In this document: positions 31,254 to 40,725 of the stretch, in pieces | How the letters are laid out: the number at the start of each line of letters is the position of its first letter | Numbering within the stretch: the first letter of the stretch is position 1 | Assembly (NCBI RefSeq): GCF_004564135.1 | Contig: NZ_CP038255.1 | Coordinates: forward strand, 404,501 to 468,500 | Direction of reading: 5' to 3' | Length of the DNA: 64,000 nucleotides | From: Terasakiella sp. SH-1 | Lineage (GTDB): Bacteria > Pseudomonadota > Alphaproteobacteria > Rhodospirillales > Terasakiellaceae | Notes under the pieces: model-generated | What the model was told of the DNA's origin: nothing | Databases searched by the model: none | What the model saw: the letters and a program-made list of their open reading frames with translations, nothing else | Position numbers and translations under genes: made by a program

Positions 31254-32231
31254 TTGGCGACAAGCAAGGAAGCTTTGGACCGTATCACATTTGATTGTGA
31301 ACCCGCCTTAAAAGAGGCGGTTGCCAATTGGCGCACATGGCTGGAAAGCGAACGTCGGGCCTCTAAACATACGCTGGATGCCTATTTGCGTGATCTTTCC
31401 GCCTTTTTTATTTTTGCACAAAATCTGCTGGGGTATCCAGCCGGTGTGGAAGATTTACGCACCTTTACAGCAGCTGATTTTCGGGGCTTTCTTGCTGATC
31501 GTACGGAAAGCGGGATTGCGCGCAGTTCGATTAATCGACAGATGTCGACCTTGCGTAATTTTTTCAAATACCTAGATCGTGAAAATATCTTGCAAAACCC
31601 GGCTTTGGCTGCGGTGCGTACACCCAAGCAAACACAAGCGGTCCCCAAAGCTTTGAGCCAGCAAGAGGCCGTGGTCTCCATGGATGCGATTGAAGGGTTA
31701 AGCGATGGTGATTGGCATGAAAGCCGGGGATTATCCTGGATTGCCAAACGTGATGCAGCGGTTTTGACATTATTATACGGCTGTGGTTTGCGTATTGGGG
31801 AAGCCTTGAGCCTGAAACAAAAAGATGCACCGACCTGCGATGTAATGCGCATTGTCGGGAAGGGCAAAAAAGAACGTTTGGTCCCTGTTTTACCTTTGGT
31901 GATCGAAGCGATTAAAGCCTACCGCGAAGCTTGTCCGTTTGAGCTAAAACAACGTGATGCCTTGTTTGTCGGGGCACGGGGCAAGCCACTTGACCCCGGT
32001 GTGATCCAGCGTCAAATCCGCAAATTACGTCCCTTGTTGAATTTACCGGAAAATGCCACACCTCATGCGCTACGCCATAGTTTTGCCACCCATTTGTTGG
32101 CAGGCGGCGGTGATTTACGCACGATACAGGAATTGTTGGGCCATGCGTCCCTTTCAACAACACAGCGCTATACAGCCGTGGATGCTGCCAAGCTGAATGC
32201 GGAATACAAAAAGGCACACCCACGGGCGTAA
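31254..32231 (+). CDS. xerC: Tyrosine recombinase XerC
   Basis: Chromosome dimer resolution recombinase acting with XerD at dif. 325 residues: N-terminal SAM-like core-binding domain (WRTWLESERRASKHTLDAYLRDLSAF) and catalytic domain with GCGLRIGEALSLK (Arg), GKGKKERLVPV (Lys), HALRHSFATHLL (His-x-x-Arg), LGHASLSTTQRYTAV (His and nucleophile Tyr). The start is TTG 31254, 2 bp after the DUF484 stop: an in-frame TGA at 31245 excludes anything earlier except ATA. ggatga lies 7 bp upstream. It is convergent with the small membrane gene at 32251; a short tctcg-tta-cgaga hairpin (32238-32250) lies between. Confidence 0.93.
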   Translation: MATSKEALDRITFDCEPALKEAVANWRTWLESERRASKHTLDAYLRDLSAFFIFAQNLLGYPAGVEDLRTFTAADFRGFLADRTESGIARSSINRQMSTLRNFFKYLDRENILQNPALAAVRTPKQTQAVPKALSQQEAVVSMDAIEGLSDGDWHESRGLSWIAKRDAAVLTLLYGCGLRIGEALSLKQKDAPTCDVMRIVGKGKKERLVPVLPLVIEAIKAYREACPFELKQRDALFVGARGKPLDPGVIQRQIRKLRPLLNLPENATPHALRHSFATHLLAGGGDLRTIQELLGHASLSTTQRYTAVDAAKLNAEYKKAHPRA

Positions 32232-32250
32232 AGAAGTTCTCGTTACGAGA

Positions 32251-32430
32251 TTACTCGCGTTTTTCAGCCTGGTCTTTGTTTGTCGCATCACCAAAAAAGA
32301 ACTGCTTGGCAAAAATCAGCATGAGGAAGACAGCCAGAAGTTCAGCAGCAAAGGCTGTGAGCAGGTCTTCAGTGACGACGAAAGTCACGAGAAAAACAAC
32401 GGCCATAATGACCCAGGCAAGATATCTCAT
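32251..32430 (-). CDS. Small membrane protein, 59 residues
   Basis: A 59-codon frame too short for usual ORF cut-offs, starting MRYLAWVIMAVVFLVTF and ending TNKDQAEKRE. It has two hydrophobic stretches (about residues 3-20 and 28-46) with acidic residues Glu21 and Asp22 between them and a charged C-terminal tail. A ggag lies 11 bp upstream of ATG 32430, slightly far but usable. It starts 25 bp after the phosphatase stop, on the same strand, so it is the likely last gene of the four-gene unit that begins at 35794. I do not recognise a family; it resembles LapA/DUF1049-like short membrane proteins only in size and shape. Confidence 0.65.
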   Translation of the reverse strand: MRYLAWVIMAVVFLVTFVVTEDLLTAFAAELLAVFLMLIFAKQFFFGDATNKDQAEKRE

Positions 32431-32455
32431 GAGAATAAGAACTCCTGTATGAAAG

Positions 32456-33244
32456 TTAGTCGGATGTGACCTGAAAGATCGTCATCTCGTGGTTAAAGAA
32501 AATCGCCCCGCTTAACACGCCATGCAGGCAGGCCCCGGTGTCCAGTCCGATGCGGTGGGGCTCCAGTTTGGGGCCGGGGATGACTGTATGACCATGAACA
32601 ACAAACACACCCTCAGGAAAAGGGCCGTCATGATCCAAAAAGCCATCCCTGATCCAGGCCCAATGCCTGGGGTGTTGGGATAAACGGTCTGAACTGAAAT
32701 TTTCTTCCAGCGTTTTTTGAGGGTCAACACCAGCGTGAACGCATAAAATGCTGCCACTGCGATAAAAGGGATAAAAGTTTTGAATATAATCAATGCGTTC
32801 TTGGCGAAGCGCCTGTATCAGGGCCTTTTTATGAGAGGCTGCTGAGATATCGGCAATGGGCGGAATTTCAATTTGCAGATTTTCCAAAGTTGAGAGACCG
32901 CCATTGCCACGCCACATCCGCCATGTCGGGCGATAGGCCGCATCACTGGCATTTAAAACACGCAAGAGAAGCTGTTCGTGGTTCCCTAAAATCGGGATGA
33001 TATTCCAGTCATCAATGCCTTCCCGAATATAGTCGATGACTTCGATGGCGGCGTCACCACGATCAAGAATATCACCTAATAAGACAAGGTCGACTTGCTT
33101 GGCATCCTGGGGAAGAGATTTGCGAATACAGGGAATGGCTTTTCGCAGCAGGTCATAGCGCCCGTGAATATCCCCAATGGCGACAAGACAAACATCTTTG
33201 TCCGGTGTACCGGGGATCGGGAAGGGTTTTCTAACAATTTCCAC
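32456..33244 (-). CDS. PPP-type serine/threonine phosphatase / metallophosphoesterase
   Basis: A 262-residue cytoplasmic phosphatase. The metal-site motifs of the PPP family are all present: VAIGDIHGRYD, VLLGDILDRGD, PILGNHEQL, LCVHAGVDP and VVHGHTVI. This arrangement matches bacterial PrpA/Ap4A-hydrolase-like enzymes, with a Ser/Thr or nucleotide phosphatase role. The start is GTG 33244, with aagg upstream, 11 bp after the stop of the exonuclease fusion, so it is in the same operon. A kinase-like partner is the degenerate histidine kinase region, so it may act on a phosphoprotein or on nucleotides made by the exonuclease; that is inference. Confidence 0.88.
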   Translation of the reverse strand: MEIVRKPFPIPGTPDKDVCLVAIGDIHGRYDLLRKAIPCIRKSLPQDAKQVDLVLLGDILDRGDAAIEVIDYIREGIDDWNIIPILGNHEQLLLRVLNASDAAYRPTWRMWRGNGGLSTLENLQIEIPPIADISAASHKKALIQALRQERIDYIQNFYPFYRSGSILCVHAGVDPQKTLEENFSSDRLSQHPRHWAWIRDGFLDHDGPFPEGVFVVHGHTVIPGPKLEPHRIGLDTGACLHGVLSGAIFFNHEMTIFQVTSD

Positions 33245-33255
33245 GTAAGCGCCTT

Positions 33256-35406
33256 TTAAAACTCAGCTTGTTGTGCTCTGACTTCGACCACTTTCTTACT
33301 CGCTTCAATGGCATCATTCAAGGTTTCAATGCCACGGGCTTTCAGCATGGGGATCATACGCAGGAAAATACCGGCTGTCACCAATGCATCGCCAATGGCA
33401 GTATGACGTCCTTCAATTTCAATACCGAAACGTTTGGCAATGTCATCCAGTGAATGTTGATCTGTATGATCATGTAAAATGACGGACAGCAGAAGGGTGT
33501 CAAGAACAGGTTGGTCAAAAGAGATATTGCAATCGTCTTTTTTGAGTTCAAGAAATTTCATGTCAAAGGCTGCATTATGGGCAACCAGAACGGCCTGATC
33601 GACAAAATCATGGAATTGGGGCAGGATGATTTGTGCGGGTGGTTTGTCTTTGACCATTTCATCGGTAATGCCATGAAACTTGATGGAAGCCTTGGGGATT
33701 TTACGCTTGGGATTGACCATGCGGGCAAAGGATTCCCCTGTTAAAATCCGGCCATTCACGATCCGCACACCGGCAATAGCGATGATTTCATCGCCTTGGG
33801 AGGGTTTTAATCCCGTGGTTTCCGTATCGAAAATAACAAAGGGCAGATCGCTTAAGGGGCAATTGCCCAGTTCATCGGAAATAGCGCTGGGCTGATTGAG
33901 CAAGCCGAAATCATAAAATTCAGGTCGTGCGGGAAGTTCCTCACTGGTGCGGTCCGCAATGGGGCGATGGGCGGCCAACATAGGCAGGCGAATACGTGCC
34001 CGTGTGGCGTCAATGCTTTCACTCCACATGGCACAGCGATGATGTTCCAGAATATCGCGCAGGCTCATGCCGCCGATGGATTCTTTCAGATTGATATCGA
34101 GCCAGCTGTCGATTTCAGCCGAACTTAACGGCATTCCTTCCCAGATGATATCTATATGGATGCGATCTTCCCGGCTGGAACTTTGAAGATCGAACTCTCC
34201 AGCTCCTGTAGCCTGATGGATATTATGAACAATTTGATCCAGAGCCAGCAACAGGGAATGGCTGTCGCCATGCAGCCAGCAGGGAATCCCGGTCATGACA
34301 GCTTTGATGTTTTGCTCGTCACTCAATCTGAGAGAGACAAGGCTGAGTAAATTGGCCGAATAAATATCGGCCATGGGCCAATGGCTGGTGGCAAGGCCGT
34401 GATATTCGTTGGCCAGTTCATCAATCCGGGCAGATAGGGAAAGGCTTTCTTTTAGAACAACCTGTTGAAAACGCTCGCGCAGTTCAGGTGCCATCTCCTC
34501 AGGGGTGTTGAGCATTTCAGCAGCAGCACGCAGGTTGGCAACAGGCTGGCGCAAGCCTTCGGTGGTCTCGCGCAATAAATGGTCCCGTTTCCCAAGGGCC
34601 GTCAGGTCGTCGGTGACATCTTCAAAGGTCAGAACATAGCTTTGCGGGATATGTTCATCCGGGTCCAATGTCAGGGTCATGCGTGCTTCCAGCGTATAGC
34701 GCCCATCACATGTGGCGCAGACAAACGAGGTGCTTAACCCTTCTGGATGGTTGTGGTGGCGTTTTTCAGCCAGCCGGTTGCGCAGGCGACGCAAGCTGTG
34801 CATGAGTGGCGGGCGATCAATCACGCTGAACAGGGAACGCCCCAGGCCAATATCACCACTGACATGCAGTAAAGACAGGGCCTTTTGGTTATAAAGCAGA
34901 ACCTGATTATTCAGATTGCAGATAATCACTCCTTCGTAAAGGTCCTTTAAGACCGTTTCCAATGTCCGTTTTTGTTCGTTTGTTTGGGCTGTGGCATCGC
35001 TGATAGCCTTATCAACTTCGATACGTTGTTTGCGATATTGACGGGCCAGATCACGCACGGTTTCTGGCAGGTGGTCCAGATAACGCCCGGAATTGACTTC
35101 GATGGAATGATCGTGATTGCTGTGCAAGATCGTTTGAATATCGCGGATCAAGCCTTGAATAGGACTGGCGATATTGATGTCAAAGAGGACCCCAATGGCA
35201 ATAATGCACAGGGTACAGAGAAGCCCCGCGCCCAACCCAAAGAGAAAAAGCGAAGTGGCCGGGTCGTTATGTGTTTGAATATGATCAAAGGCAAAACTGA
35301 AGGTCAGGGCAATCACAAGCGTGATGCAAACGCATAAAAGGGCAAAAAACAGAAGGGTGCGTACACGAAGGCTGAGTTTTGAAATGCGTCTGAGCATATT
35401 CCCCAC
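33256..35406 (-). CDS. Membrane PAS, degenerate histidine kinase and DnaQ-like exonuclease fusion
   Basis: A 716-residue protein. Two membrane helices (about 17-41 and 49-74), a linker, a PAS-like domain (about 145-270; LYEGVIICNLNNQVLLYNQKALSLL), a histidine-kinase-like region (about 275-490) and a C-terminal DEDDh 3'-5' exonuclease (about 520-700) with VIFDTETTGLKP (D-x-E), VLVAHNAAFDMKFL and GRHTAIGDALVTAG. In the kinase-like region the H-box reads TTEGLRQPVANL, with no phosphoacceptor His, and the N- and G-boxes are not recognisable as canonical. So the kinase part probably senses or binds only. The exonuclease catalytic residues are intact. A response regulator gene starts upstream (17 bp gap) and a phosphatase gene follows. 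Confidence 0.85.
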   Translation of the reverse strand: MGNMLRRISKLSLRVRTLLFFALLCVCITLVIALTFSFAFDHIQTHNDPATSLFLFGLGAGLLCTLCIIAIGVLFDINIASPIQGLIRDIQTILHSNHDHSIEVNSGRYLDHLPETVRDLARQYRKQRIEVDKAISDATAQTNEQKRTLETVLKDLYEGVIICNLNNQVLLYNQKALSLLHVSGDIGLGRSLFSVIDRPPLMHSLRRLRNRLAEKRHHNHPEGLSTSFVCATCDGRYTLEARMTLTLDPDEHIPQSYVLTFEDVTDDLTALGKRDHLLRETTEGLRQPVANLRAAAEMLNTPEEMAPELRERFQQVVLKESLSLSARIDELANEYHGLATSHWPMADIYSANLLSLVSLRLSDEQNIKAVMTGIPCWLHGDSHSLLLALDQIVHNIHQATGAGEFDLQSSSREDRIHIDIIWEGMPLSSAEIDSWLDINLKESIGGMSLRDILEHHRCAMWSESIDATRARIRLPMLAAHRPIADRTSEELPARPEFYDFGLLNQPSAISDELGNCPLSDLPFVIFDTETTGLKPSQGDEIIAIAGVRIVNGRILTGESFARMVNPKRKIPKASIKFHGITDEMVKDKPPAQIILPQFHDFVDQAVLVAHNAAFDMKFLELKKDDCNISFDQPVLDTLLLSVILHDHTDQHSLDDIAKRFGIEIEGRHTAIGDALVTAGIFLRMIPMLKARGIETLNDAIEASKKVVEVRAQQAEF

Positions 35407-35422
35407 TTGTCAGAGACGTTAT

Positions 35423-35794
35423 TTACACGTCTCCTAACAGCTCCTTTACGCGTTTTGTCAGTTCACTGGTTGAAAAAGGTTTGGTGACATAATCATTGGC
35501 ACCTAAGGCAAGACCTTTTTCTTTTTCAACTTCACGGCCCTTGGCGGTCAGCATAATGATTGGAATTGCGGCCCATTCTTCAGATCGGCGCAAGGTCTGG
35601 CAGACGTCATAGCCGTCACGTCCCGGAATCATGAGATCAAGCAGAATTAAATCCGGTGTTTTTTCCACAACAGATTCCAGTGCTTCGTTGCCATCGCGTG
35701 CAATGCGCACGTCATAGCCGGCTTGTGTCATCAGAAATTCAAGTGATAGGACGATATTGGGTTCATCATCCACAATCAGGACCGATTTGGTCAT
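35423..35794 (-). CDS. Single-domain response regulator
   Basis: A 123-residue receiver domain with no output domain. [11 protein letters not shown] (acidic pocket), [13 protein letters not shown] (phospho-acceptor Asp), MLTAKG (Thr) and [10 protein letters not shown] (Lys) are all present. The open frame extends to 35962, but the family begins at [16 protein letters not shown] 35794, with gggagg 12 bp upstream. It opens the minus-strand operon of four genes. Its partner, the neighbouring kinase-like fusion, lacks a phosphoacceptor His, so phosphate must come from another kinase or acetyl phosphate, if at all. Confidence 0.92.
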   Translation of the reverse strand: MTKSVLIVDDEPNIVLSLEFLMTQAGYDVRIARDGNEALESVVEKTPDLILLDLMIPGRDGYDVCQTLRRSEEWAAIPIIMLTAKGREVEKEKGLALGANDYVTKPFSTSELTKRVKELLGDV

Positions 35795-35947
35795 ATTGGT
35801 TTCGTGCCTCCCGAAAGTATTCTTTGGATTTTTTATAATCCTTATTTTTACATCATAACATGTTTTTATGCACATGACATAGCGATGTAGTCCTGCTAAA
35901 AGACAAGAAACTCTGTTTCTCATTCTTACTATGGATATAAAAGCACG

Positions 35948-37627
35948 ATGGCTTCCTATCAATACGTATATGTCATGAAGGACCTGTCCAAGGTCTATCC
36001 GGGCGGGAAGAAAGTTGTTGAGAATGTATTTCTCTCTTTCTTACCGGGCGCAAAAATCGGTGTGTTGGGTCACAACGGGACGGGTAAATCTACCCTGATG
36101 AAAATCATGGCGGGCCTTGATACGGAATATAATGGGGAAGCCTGGGCTGCCGAAGGGGCAAAAGTTGGTTACCTGCCACAGGAACCTCAGCTTGATGCGA
36201 CAAAAACCGTTGCTGAAAACGTGATGGACGCATTGGGTGATGCCAAGGCTGACCTGGATCGTTTCAATGAAATTTCTGCCAAATTCATGGAACCCATGGA
36301 CGATGACGAAATGAATAACCTGCTGGCTGAACAAGGTGAATTGCAGGAAAAAATTGATGCGGCAAACGGTTGGGAAATCGAACGTACGATCGAGATTGCC
36401 ATGGATGCGCTGCGTTGCCCACCGGGTGACTGGTCTGTGGATAAGCTTTCTGGTGGTGAAAAACGCCGTGTGGCCCTGTGTAAGCTTTTGTTGGAAAAGC
36501 CTGACCTGCTGCTACTTGACGAACCGACCAACCATTTGGATGCAGAATCGGTTGCATGGCTGGAGCGTTTCCTTGAAACATATGAAGGTACTGTTGTGGC
36601 CGTCACCCATGACCGTTACTTCCTGGATAATGTGGCAGGCTGGATTCTGGAATTGGATCGTGGTCGCGCTATTCCGTATGAAGGCAACTATTCTGAATGG
36701 TTGAAGCAGAAGCAGAAGCGTTTGGAGCAAGAATCCAAAGAAGAAGCTTCTCGCCAGAAAACACTGGCTCACGAAATGGAGTGGATCAAGCAATCCCCGA
36801 AAGCGCGCCAAGCCAAATCCAAAGCCCGTATCAAGGCTTATGATGAACTGCTCAATAAAGATATTAAAGAGCAGATCAACAATGCCCAAATCGTTATCCC
36901 GCCAGGGCCGCGTCTGGGTAATGTGGTTATCAAGGCTGAAGGTGTGGCTAAAGGGTTTGACGATAAACTGCTTTATGAAAACCTTGAATTCAACCTGCCA
37001 GCAGGTGGTATTGTTGGGATTATTGGACCAAACGGTGCGGGTAAGACAACTTTGTTCCGTATGATCACAGGTCAGGAAACACCGGATGCCGGGACATTCA
37101 CGGTTGGTGAAACGGTGAAGCTTGGTTATATCGACCAGTCGCGTGACAGTCTGGATGACAATAAGACCGTGTGGGATGAAATCTCCGATGGTTTGGATGT
37201 GATTGAATTGGGCAAAGGCTCGATGGCGTCACGTGCCTATGTATCACGCTTTAACTTCAAGGGTGGCGACCAGCAAAAGAAAGTTGGTCAACTGTCTGGT
37301 GGTGAGCGCAACCGTGTACATTTGGCAAAAATGCTTAAAGAAGAAGCCAACGTGCTGTTGCTCGATGAGCCGACCAACGATTTGGACGTGGATACACTGC
37401 GTGCACTGGAAGAAGCTTTGGAAAATTTCGCGGGCTGTGCGGTGGTGATCTCACACGATCGCTGGTTCCTTGACCGTATTGCCACTCACATTCTGGCCTT
37501 TGAAGGCAACTCTGAAGTCGTGTGGTTTGAAGGAAACTATGAAGATTATGAAGCCGATCGCAAACGCCGTTTGGGTGCCGATGCTGATCAGCCGCACCGT
37601 ATTAAGTTCAAGCCGTTGACACGCTAG
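35948..37627 (+). CDS. ettA: Energy-dependent translational throttle protein EttA (ABC-F)
   Basis: ABC-F ATPase that binds the ribosomal E site and gates the first elongation step with ATP/ADP level. 559 residues, two ABC modules: Walker [12 protein letters not shown] and [12 protein letters not shown], signatures [13 protein letters not shown] and [13 protein letters not shown], Walker [17 protein letters not shown] and [16 protein letters not shown], plus the linker with [13 protein letters not shown]. The tail RIKFKPLTR and length agree with EttA rather than Uup. ATG 35948; divergent from the response regulator gene. Confidence 0.96.
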   Translation: MASYQYVYVMKDLSKVYPGGKKVVENVFLSFLPGAKIGVLGHNGTGKSTLMKIMAGLDTEYNGEAWAAEGAKVGYLPQEPQLDATKTVAENVMDALGDAKADLDRFNEISAKFMEPMDDDEMNNLLAEQGELQEKIDAANGWEIERTIEIAMDALRCPPGDWSVDKLSGGEKRRVALCKLLLEKPDLLLLDEPTNHLDAESVAWLERFLETYEGTVVAVTHDRYFLDNVAGWILELDRGRAIPYEGNYSEWLKQKQKRLEQESKEEASRQKTLAHEMEWIKQSPKARQAKSKARIKAYDELLNKDIKEQINNAQIVIPPGPRLGNVVIKAEGVAKGFDDKLLYENLEFNLPAGGIVGIIGPNGAGKTTLFRMITGQETPDAGTFTVGETVKLGYIDQSRDSLDDNKTVWDEISDGLDVIELGKGSMASRAYVSRFNFKGGDQQKKVGQLSGGERNRVHLAKMLKEEANVLLLDEPTNDLDVDTLRALEEALENFAGCAVVISHDRWFLDRIATHILAFEGNSEVVWFEGNYEDYEADRKRRLGADADQPHRIKFKPLTR

Positions 37628-37652
37628 TCAGGCTGAATAAGCGAATAAAAAG

Positions 37653-37681
37653 AAGGCAGCTTTCGGGCTGCCTTTTTTATT
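37653..37681 (+). terminator. Terminator of ettA
   Basis: Stem aaggcagc (37653-37660) with gctgcctt (37667-37674), loop tttcgg, followed by ttttttatttt. It lies 26 bp after the ettA stop. A ggggctgaccc fragment of the family A repeat follows at 37684-37694. Confidence 0.9.
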
Positions 37682-37800
37682 TTGGGGCTGACCCAGATAA
37701 AAGTGAGGGGCGAACGTTAGAAATTCATGCTTTATAAATGGCTTAACCATATTAATTAGAGTATCTTTATTTCCACTTTAAGTTTCTTCTAACTCTAAGC

Positions 37801-40014
37801 TTGGTGTCGGTTCTAAACGTGCGATTTATATCTATATCTCCAATCACCAAATTGATTGCTTTCATGATGGCCTTAGTTGTTATTGCCGTTTTCTTTATCG
37901 GCAGTAAGTGGCTTCATATTGTCAATTATTATGGGCCAATCGTTAAGACCACTTATGAAATCAGAAACAATCTGGTTGAAGCTCACTTATGGTTTGAAGA
38001 ACTTATATCGGGTGACAAAACAGTTTCGTTGGAAAGTGTGTTGGATATTGTTGATCGCTCAATCATCAATAGTGATCTAATTCTTGCTGGTGGGGCCATA
38101 GAGTCGGGCGAAATTCAACCTCTCACAGGGGATGAACCGCGTCTTCAGTTTAAGGCTGTTTTATCAGACCTTCAGGTTTTTAGATCGGTCATTCTGAAAC
38201 GTCATGCAAGCCGTTTGTTATCTTATACAGGTTCACCGATTGACCAGGAGTTTGACGAGCTTTTTACTGATATTCAAATGCAGCTCAAATCATTTAATCT
38301 CCAGATGCAATCAGAAGAACATAATTACAGGCAACAGATTGTTACACTCTCGCTGTTGGTTTTAATTCTTTTATTTTTGGGGGCTCTTATTAGTGCGGTG
38401 TTGATTTCTCGTATAGAGAAAAAGCAAACCGTCCTCGCCTCTGGTTTGAAGCAGGCGCAAAAAATCGCACGGCTTGGGAACTGGTCACTGGATTTGAAAA
38501 CCAATACTCTGGAATGGTCAGATGAAATATTCCAGATTTTCGGAACAGATAAGACTGAGTTCTCGCCAGATTACGAGGCGTTTTTGAATACGATCCATCC
38601 TGAGGACCGTGCTTATGTTAACGAACACTATAAAGGTGCCGTTGAGGGGTGTTTTTCCTATGATATTCAACATCGTATCATTCGACAGGATAATGGTGAA
38701 ACGCGCTGGGTTCATGAGGTGGGTGAACATCAACGCGACAGTGATGGCAATGTGATTAAATCCGTTGGGACAGTACAGGATATTACAGAACAAAAAGAAG
38801 CCGAATTACAACTGCGTGATGCTTTAAAAGACGCAGAGCGTATGCATGAGGCCGAAGCTGCCAATAAGGCGAAGTCCCAGTTCTTGGCTGCGATTAGCCA
38901 TGAACTTCGTACCCCTTTAACAGGAGTTCTTGGTTTTTCAGATTTGCTTTTGGATGATAATATCTCCGCAGAAAGTAAGCTTAAGGTTGAGCGTATTAAA
39001 AATTCAACCAGCTCTCTTTTGCGTATTATTAATGATGTTTTGGATATGTCTAAGCTTGAAGCTGGTAAAATGGAGCTGGAGCGACTTGATTTTGATCTCA
39101 GGGGAATGGTTGATGAAGTGGCGAGTCTATTCAGTAAAAAGAGATCAGGGGAAAAGGATTTAGGCTGGAATATCAATATTTCTGACAAGATCCCCTCTTC
39201 TATAAACTCAGACCCAACCCGTGTGCGCCAAATTTTGGTCAACCTGATGGGAAATGCTTATAAATTTACCCCGGCAGGTGAGATTTTAATTCGATGCGAA
39301 CAGGTTAGGGAGAATGACGAGAGATCTTTCCTGAAATTCACGATATCTGACACAGGGATTGGTATGGATGATGCCACGCTTGGGTCCATTTTCACAGAAT
39401 TCACACAAGCTGATGCCTCTATTTCCCGTAAATATGAAGGAACGGGGCTTGGGCTGACGATCACCAAGCATCTGGTTGAACTGCTTGGTGGTCAAATCGG
39501 TGTGGAAAGTGTTGTTGGTAAGGGAAGTACATTTTGCTTTACCCTTCCTTTTGTGGAAGGCAAACCTGTTCAACAAGACCGCCATCATTCAGGTACAGAT
39601 TATAAGGCAGTGCGAAATTTGAATGTATTGCTTGCTGAGGATAATCGTATCAATCAAATCGTGATTCAGAAGTTTCTTGAGAAGTTTGGCCATCAGGTCA
39701 GTATTGCCCATAACGGGGTTGAGGCTGTTGAAATGCATAAGACAAATGAGTATGACCTTATTTTGATGGACGTGCGCATGCCTGAAATGGATGGCCCCAC
39801 TGCAACACGAATGATCCGTTCCTTAGGGGAAGGGAAAGAAGAGATCCCAATCATTGCCGCAACGGCAGATGCTGTTGTAGAGCATGTAGAAGGCTATTTT
39901 GAAGCCGGTATGGACGCTTATGTCAGTAAGCCATTAGACTGGGGGCAGCTTGTTCTAACGATTAACAAAGTAATGGATGAAGATGTCCATATTTTAAAAA
40001 TGGATGGGGATTGA
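37801..40014 (+). CDS. Hybrid sensor histidine kinase / response regulator
   Basis: A 737-residue membrane sensor. Two helices (about 14-37 and 181-204) flank a periplasmic sensor of about 140 residues; then PAS (about 220-345, with LGNWSLDLKTNTLEWSDEIFQIF), HisKA (about 360-425, AISHELRTPLTGVLGF), HATPase (ILVNLMGNAYKFT, DTGIGM, GTGLGLTIT) and a C-terminal receiver (LLAEDNRINQIV, LILMDVRMPEMDG). All phosphorelay residues appear intact, so it is a functional hybrid kinase. Its output HPt is not in the window. The start is TTG 37801 or GTG 37804, neither with a clear Shine-Dalgarno. It is probably a single-gene unit. Confidence 0.92.
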   Translation: MVSVLNVRFISISPITKLIAFMMALVVIAVFFIGSKWLHIVNYYGPIVKTTYEIRNNLVEAHLWFEELISGDKTVSLESVLDIVDRSIINSDLILAGGAIESGEIQPLTGDEPRLQFKAVLSDLQVFRSVILKRHASRLLSYTGSPIDQEFDELFTDIQMQLKSFNLQMQSEEHNYRQQIVTLSLLVLILLFLGALISAVLISRIEKKQTVLASGLKQAQKIARLGNWSLDLKTNTLEWSDEIFQIFGTDKTEFSPDYEAFLNTIHPEDRAYVNEHYKGAVEGCFSYDIQHRIIRQDNGETRWVHEVGEHQRDSDGNVIKSVGTVQDITEQKEAELQLRDALKDAERMHEAEAANKAKSQFLAAISHELRTPLTGVLGFSDLLLDDNISAESKLKVERIKNSTSSLLRIINDVLDMSKLEAGKMELERLDFDLRGMVDEVASLFSKKRSGEKDLGWNINISDKIPSSINSDPTRVRQILVNLMGNAYKFTPAGEILIRCEQVRENDERSFLKFTISDTGIGMDDATLGSIFTEFTQADASISRKYEGTGLGLTITKHLVELLGGQIGVESVVGKGSTFCFTLPFVEGKPVQQDRHHSGTDYKAVRNLNVLLAEDNRINQIVIQKFLEKFGHQVSIAHNGVEAVEMHKTNEYDLILMDVRMPEMDGPTATRMIRSLGEGKEEIPIIAATADAVVEHVEGYFEAGMDAYVSKPLDWGQLVLTINKVMDEDVHILKMDGD

Positions 40015-40111
40015 TATCCATTTCAAAAGTAAGAAGGGCTCACGCTTTGATCGCTTATTTCAAGCGAAATTCACACCACATCGTAACGTTAAAATTAACG
40101 TGGTGATTTGA

Positions 40112-40136
40112 GAGAACGCATAAGAGTATGCTTCTC
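40112..40136. other. Hairpin between hybrid kinase and hypothetical gene
   Basis: gagaa-c-gcata (40112-40122) pairs with tatgc-ttctc (40127-40136) with one bulged base and an agag loop. It lies in the 159-bp convergent gap (40015-40173). No T tract follows, so its role as terminator is tentative. Confidence 0.4.
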
Positions 40137-40173
40137 CTTCATAAAAGGCGTAGGTGGCCCAAGGACTGTAAAA

Positions 40174-40587
40174 TTAATCTTGCAGCAGCTTCATCGGGTT
40201 ATTGATGAATTCACGGTAATGGCGCACTTCGGCAACAGGTAAGCGGAAGGTTTTACCGTTGACCTTGCGATAGCCGTGATAATGACCAATCAATTTATTG
40301 TAGCTGATGAAAGCATCATCAAAAAGCCAGACCTGCACACAGTCTTTATCAAAGACAGGAGGTAATTTTTCCAGTGTTGTTGTGAAATTGTCTTGAGGTT
40401 CTGCAAACTGATGTTTTTCGTCAGTTGCGATCAAGTCCATCAAGTCTTGTACAGCAGCTTCGATCTGGGCGCGATAGCTTTCTTCTTCCACATCTTCAAG
40501 AAGGTCAAACAAGAAGTCTTGTGCAAGCTCAGCCCCGTACATTTCCAGTAAGATATGCGGGTTGAGATCATCTGTGGTCATCAGCAC
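40174..40587 (-). CDS. Hypothetical protein, acidic, 137 residues
   Basis: A soluble acidic protein with no signal peptide. The N-terminal half is helical and negatively charged (LAQDFLFDLLEDVEEES), the C-terminal half has aromatic-rich strands (VWLFDDAFISYNKLIGHYHGYRKVNGKTF). I do not recognise a family. GTG 40587 has gagga 6 bp upstream and ATG 40581 is in frame. The stop region faces the hybrid kinase gene. The codon pattern looks like a real gene, but function cannot be suggested. Confidence 0.7.
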   Translation of the reverse strand: MLMTTDDLNPHILLEMYGAELAQDFLFDLLEDVEEESYRAQIEAAVQDLMDLIATDEKHQFAEPQDNFTTTLEKLPPVFDKDCVQVWLFDDAFISYNKLIGHYHGYRKVNGKTFRLPVAEVRHYREFINNPMKLLQD

Positions 40588-40725
40588 GTTGCTTCCTCAT
40601 GGTTGTTTACCTTTAAACAGTATGAAACGTGATGAGATTTAGGTCAAGCCACTGCGTGTACTCTATTGGGATAAAAACTTATACGTTTGTGCTATGTACT
40701 ACGTATGTCCCCTTATGGGTAATGT

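Noticed and set aside
32197-32469. Plus-strand 90-codon frame after xerC
   Set aside because: Low-complexity Lys/Asn/Glu content and overlap with the end of xerC; it is the reverse of the small membrane gene, which has a ribosome site and membrane-like composition.
35795-35962. N-terminal extension of the response regulator
   Set aside because: The 56 additional residues are Cys/Arg-rich with no family match. The receiver starts normally at [13 protein letters not shown].
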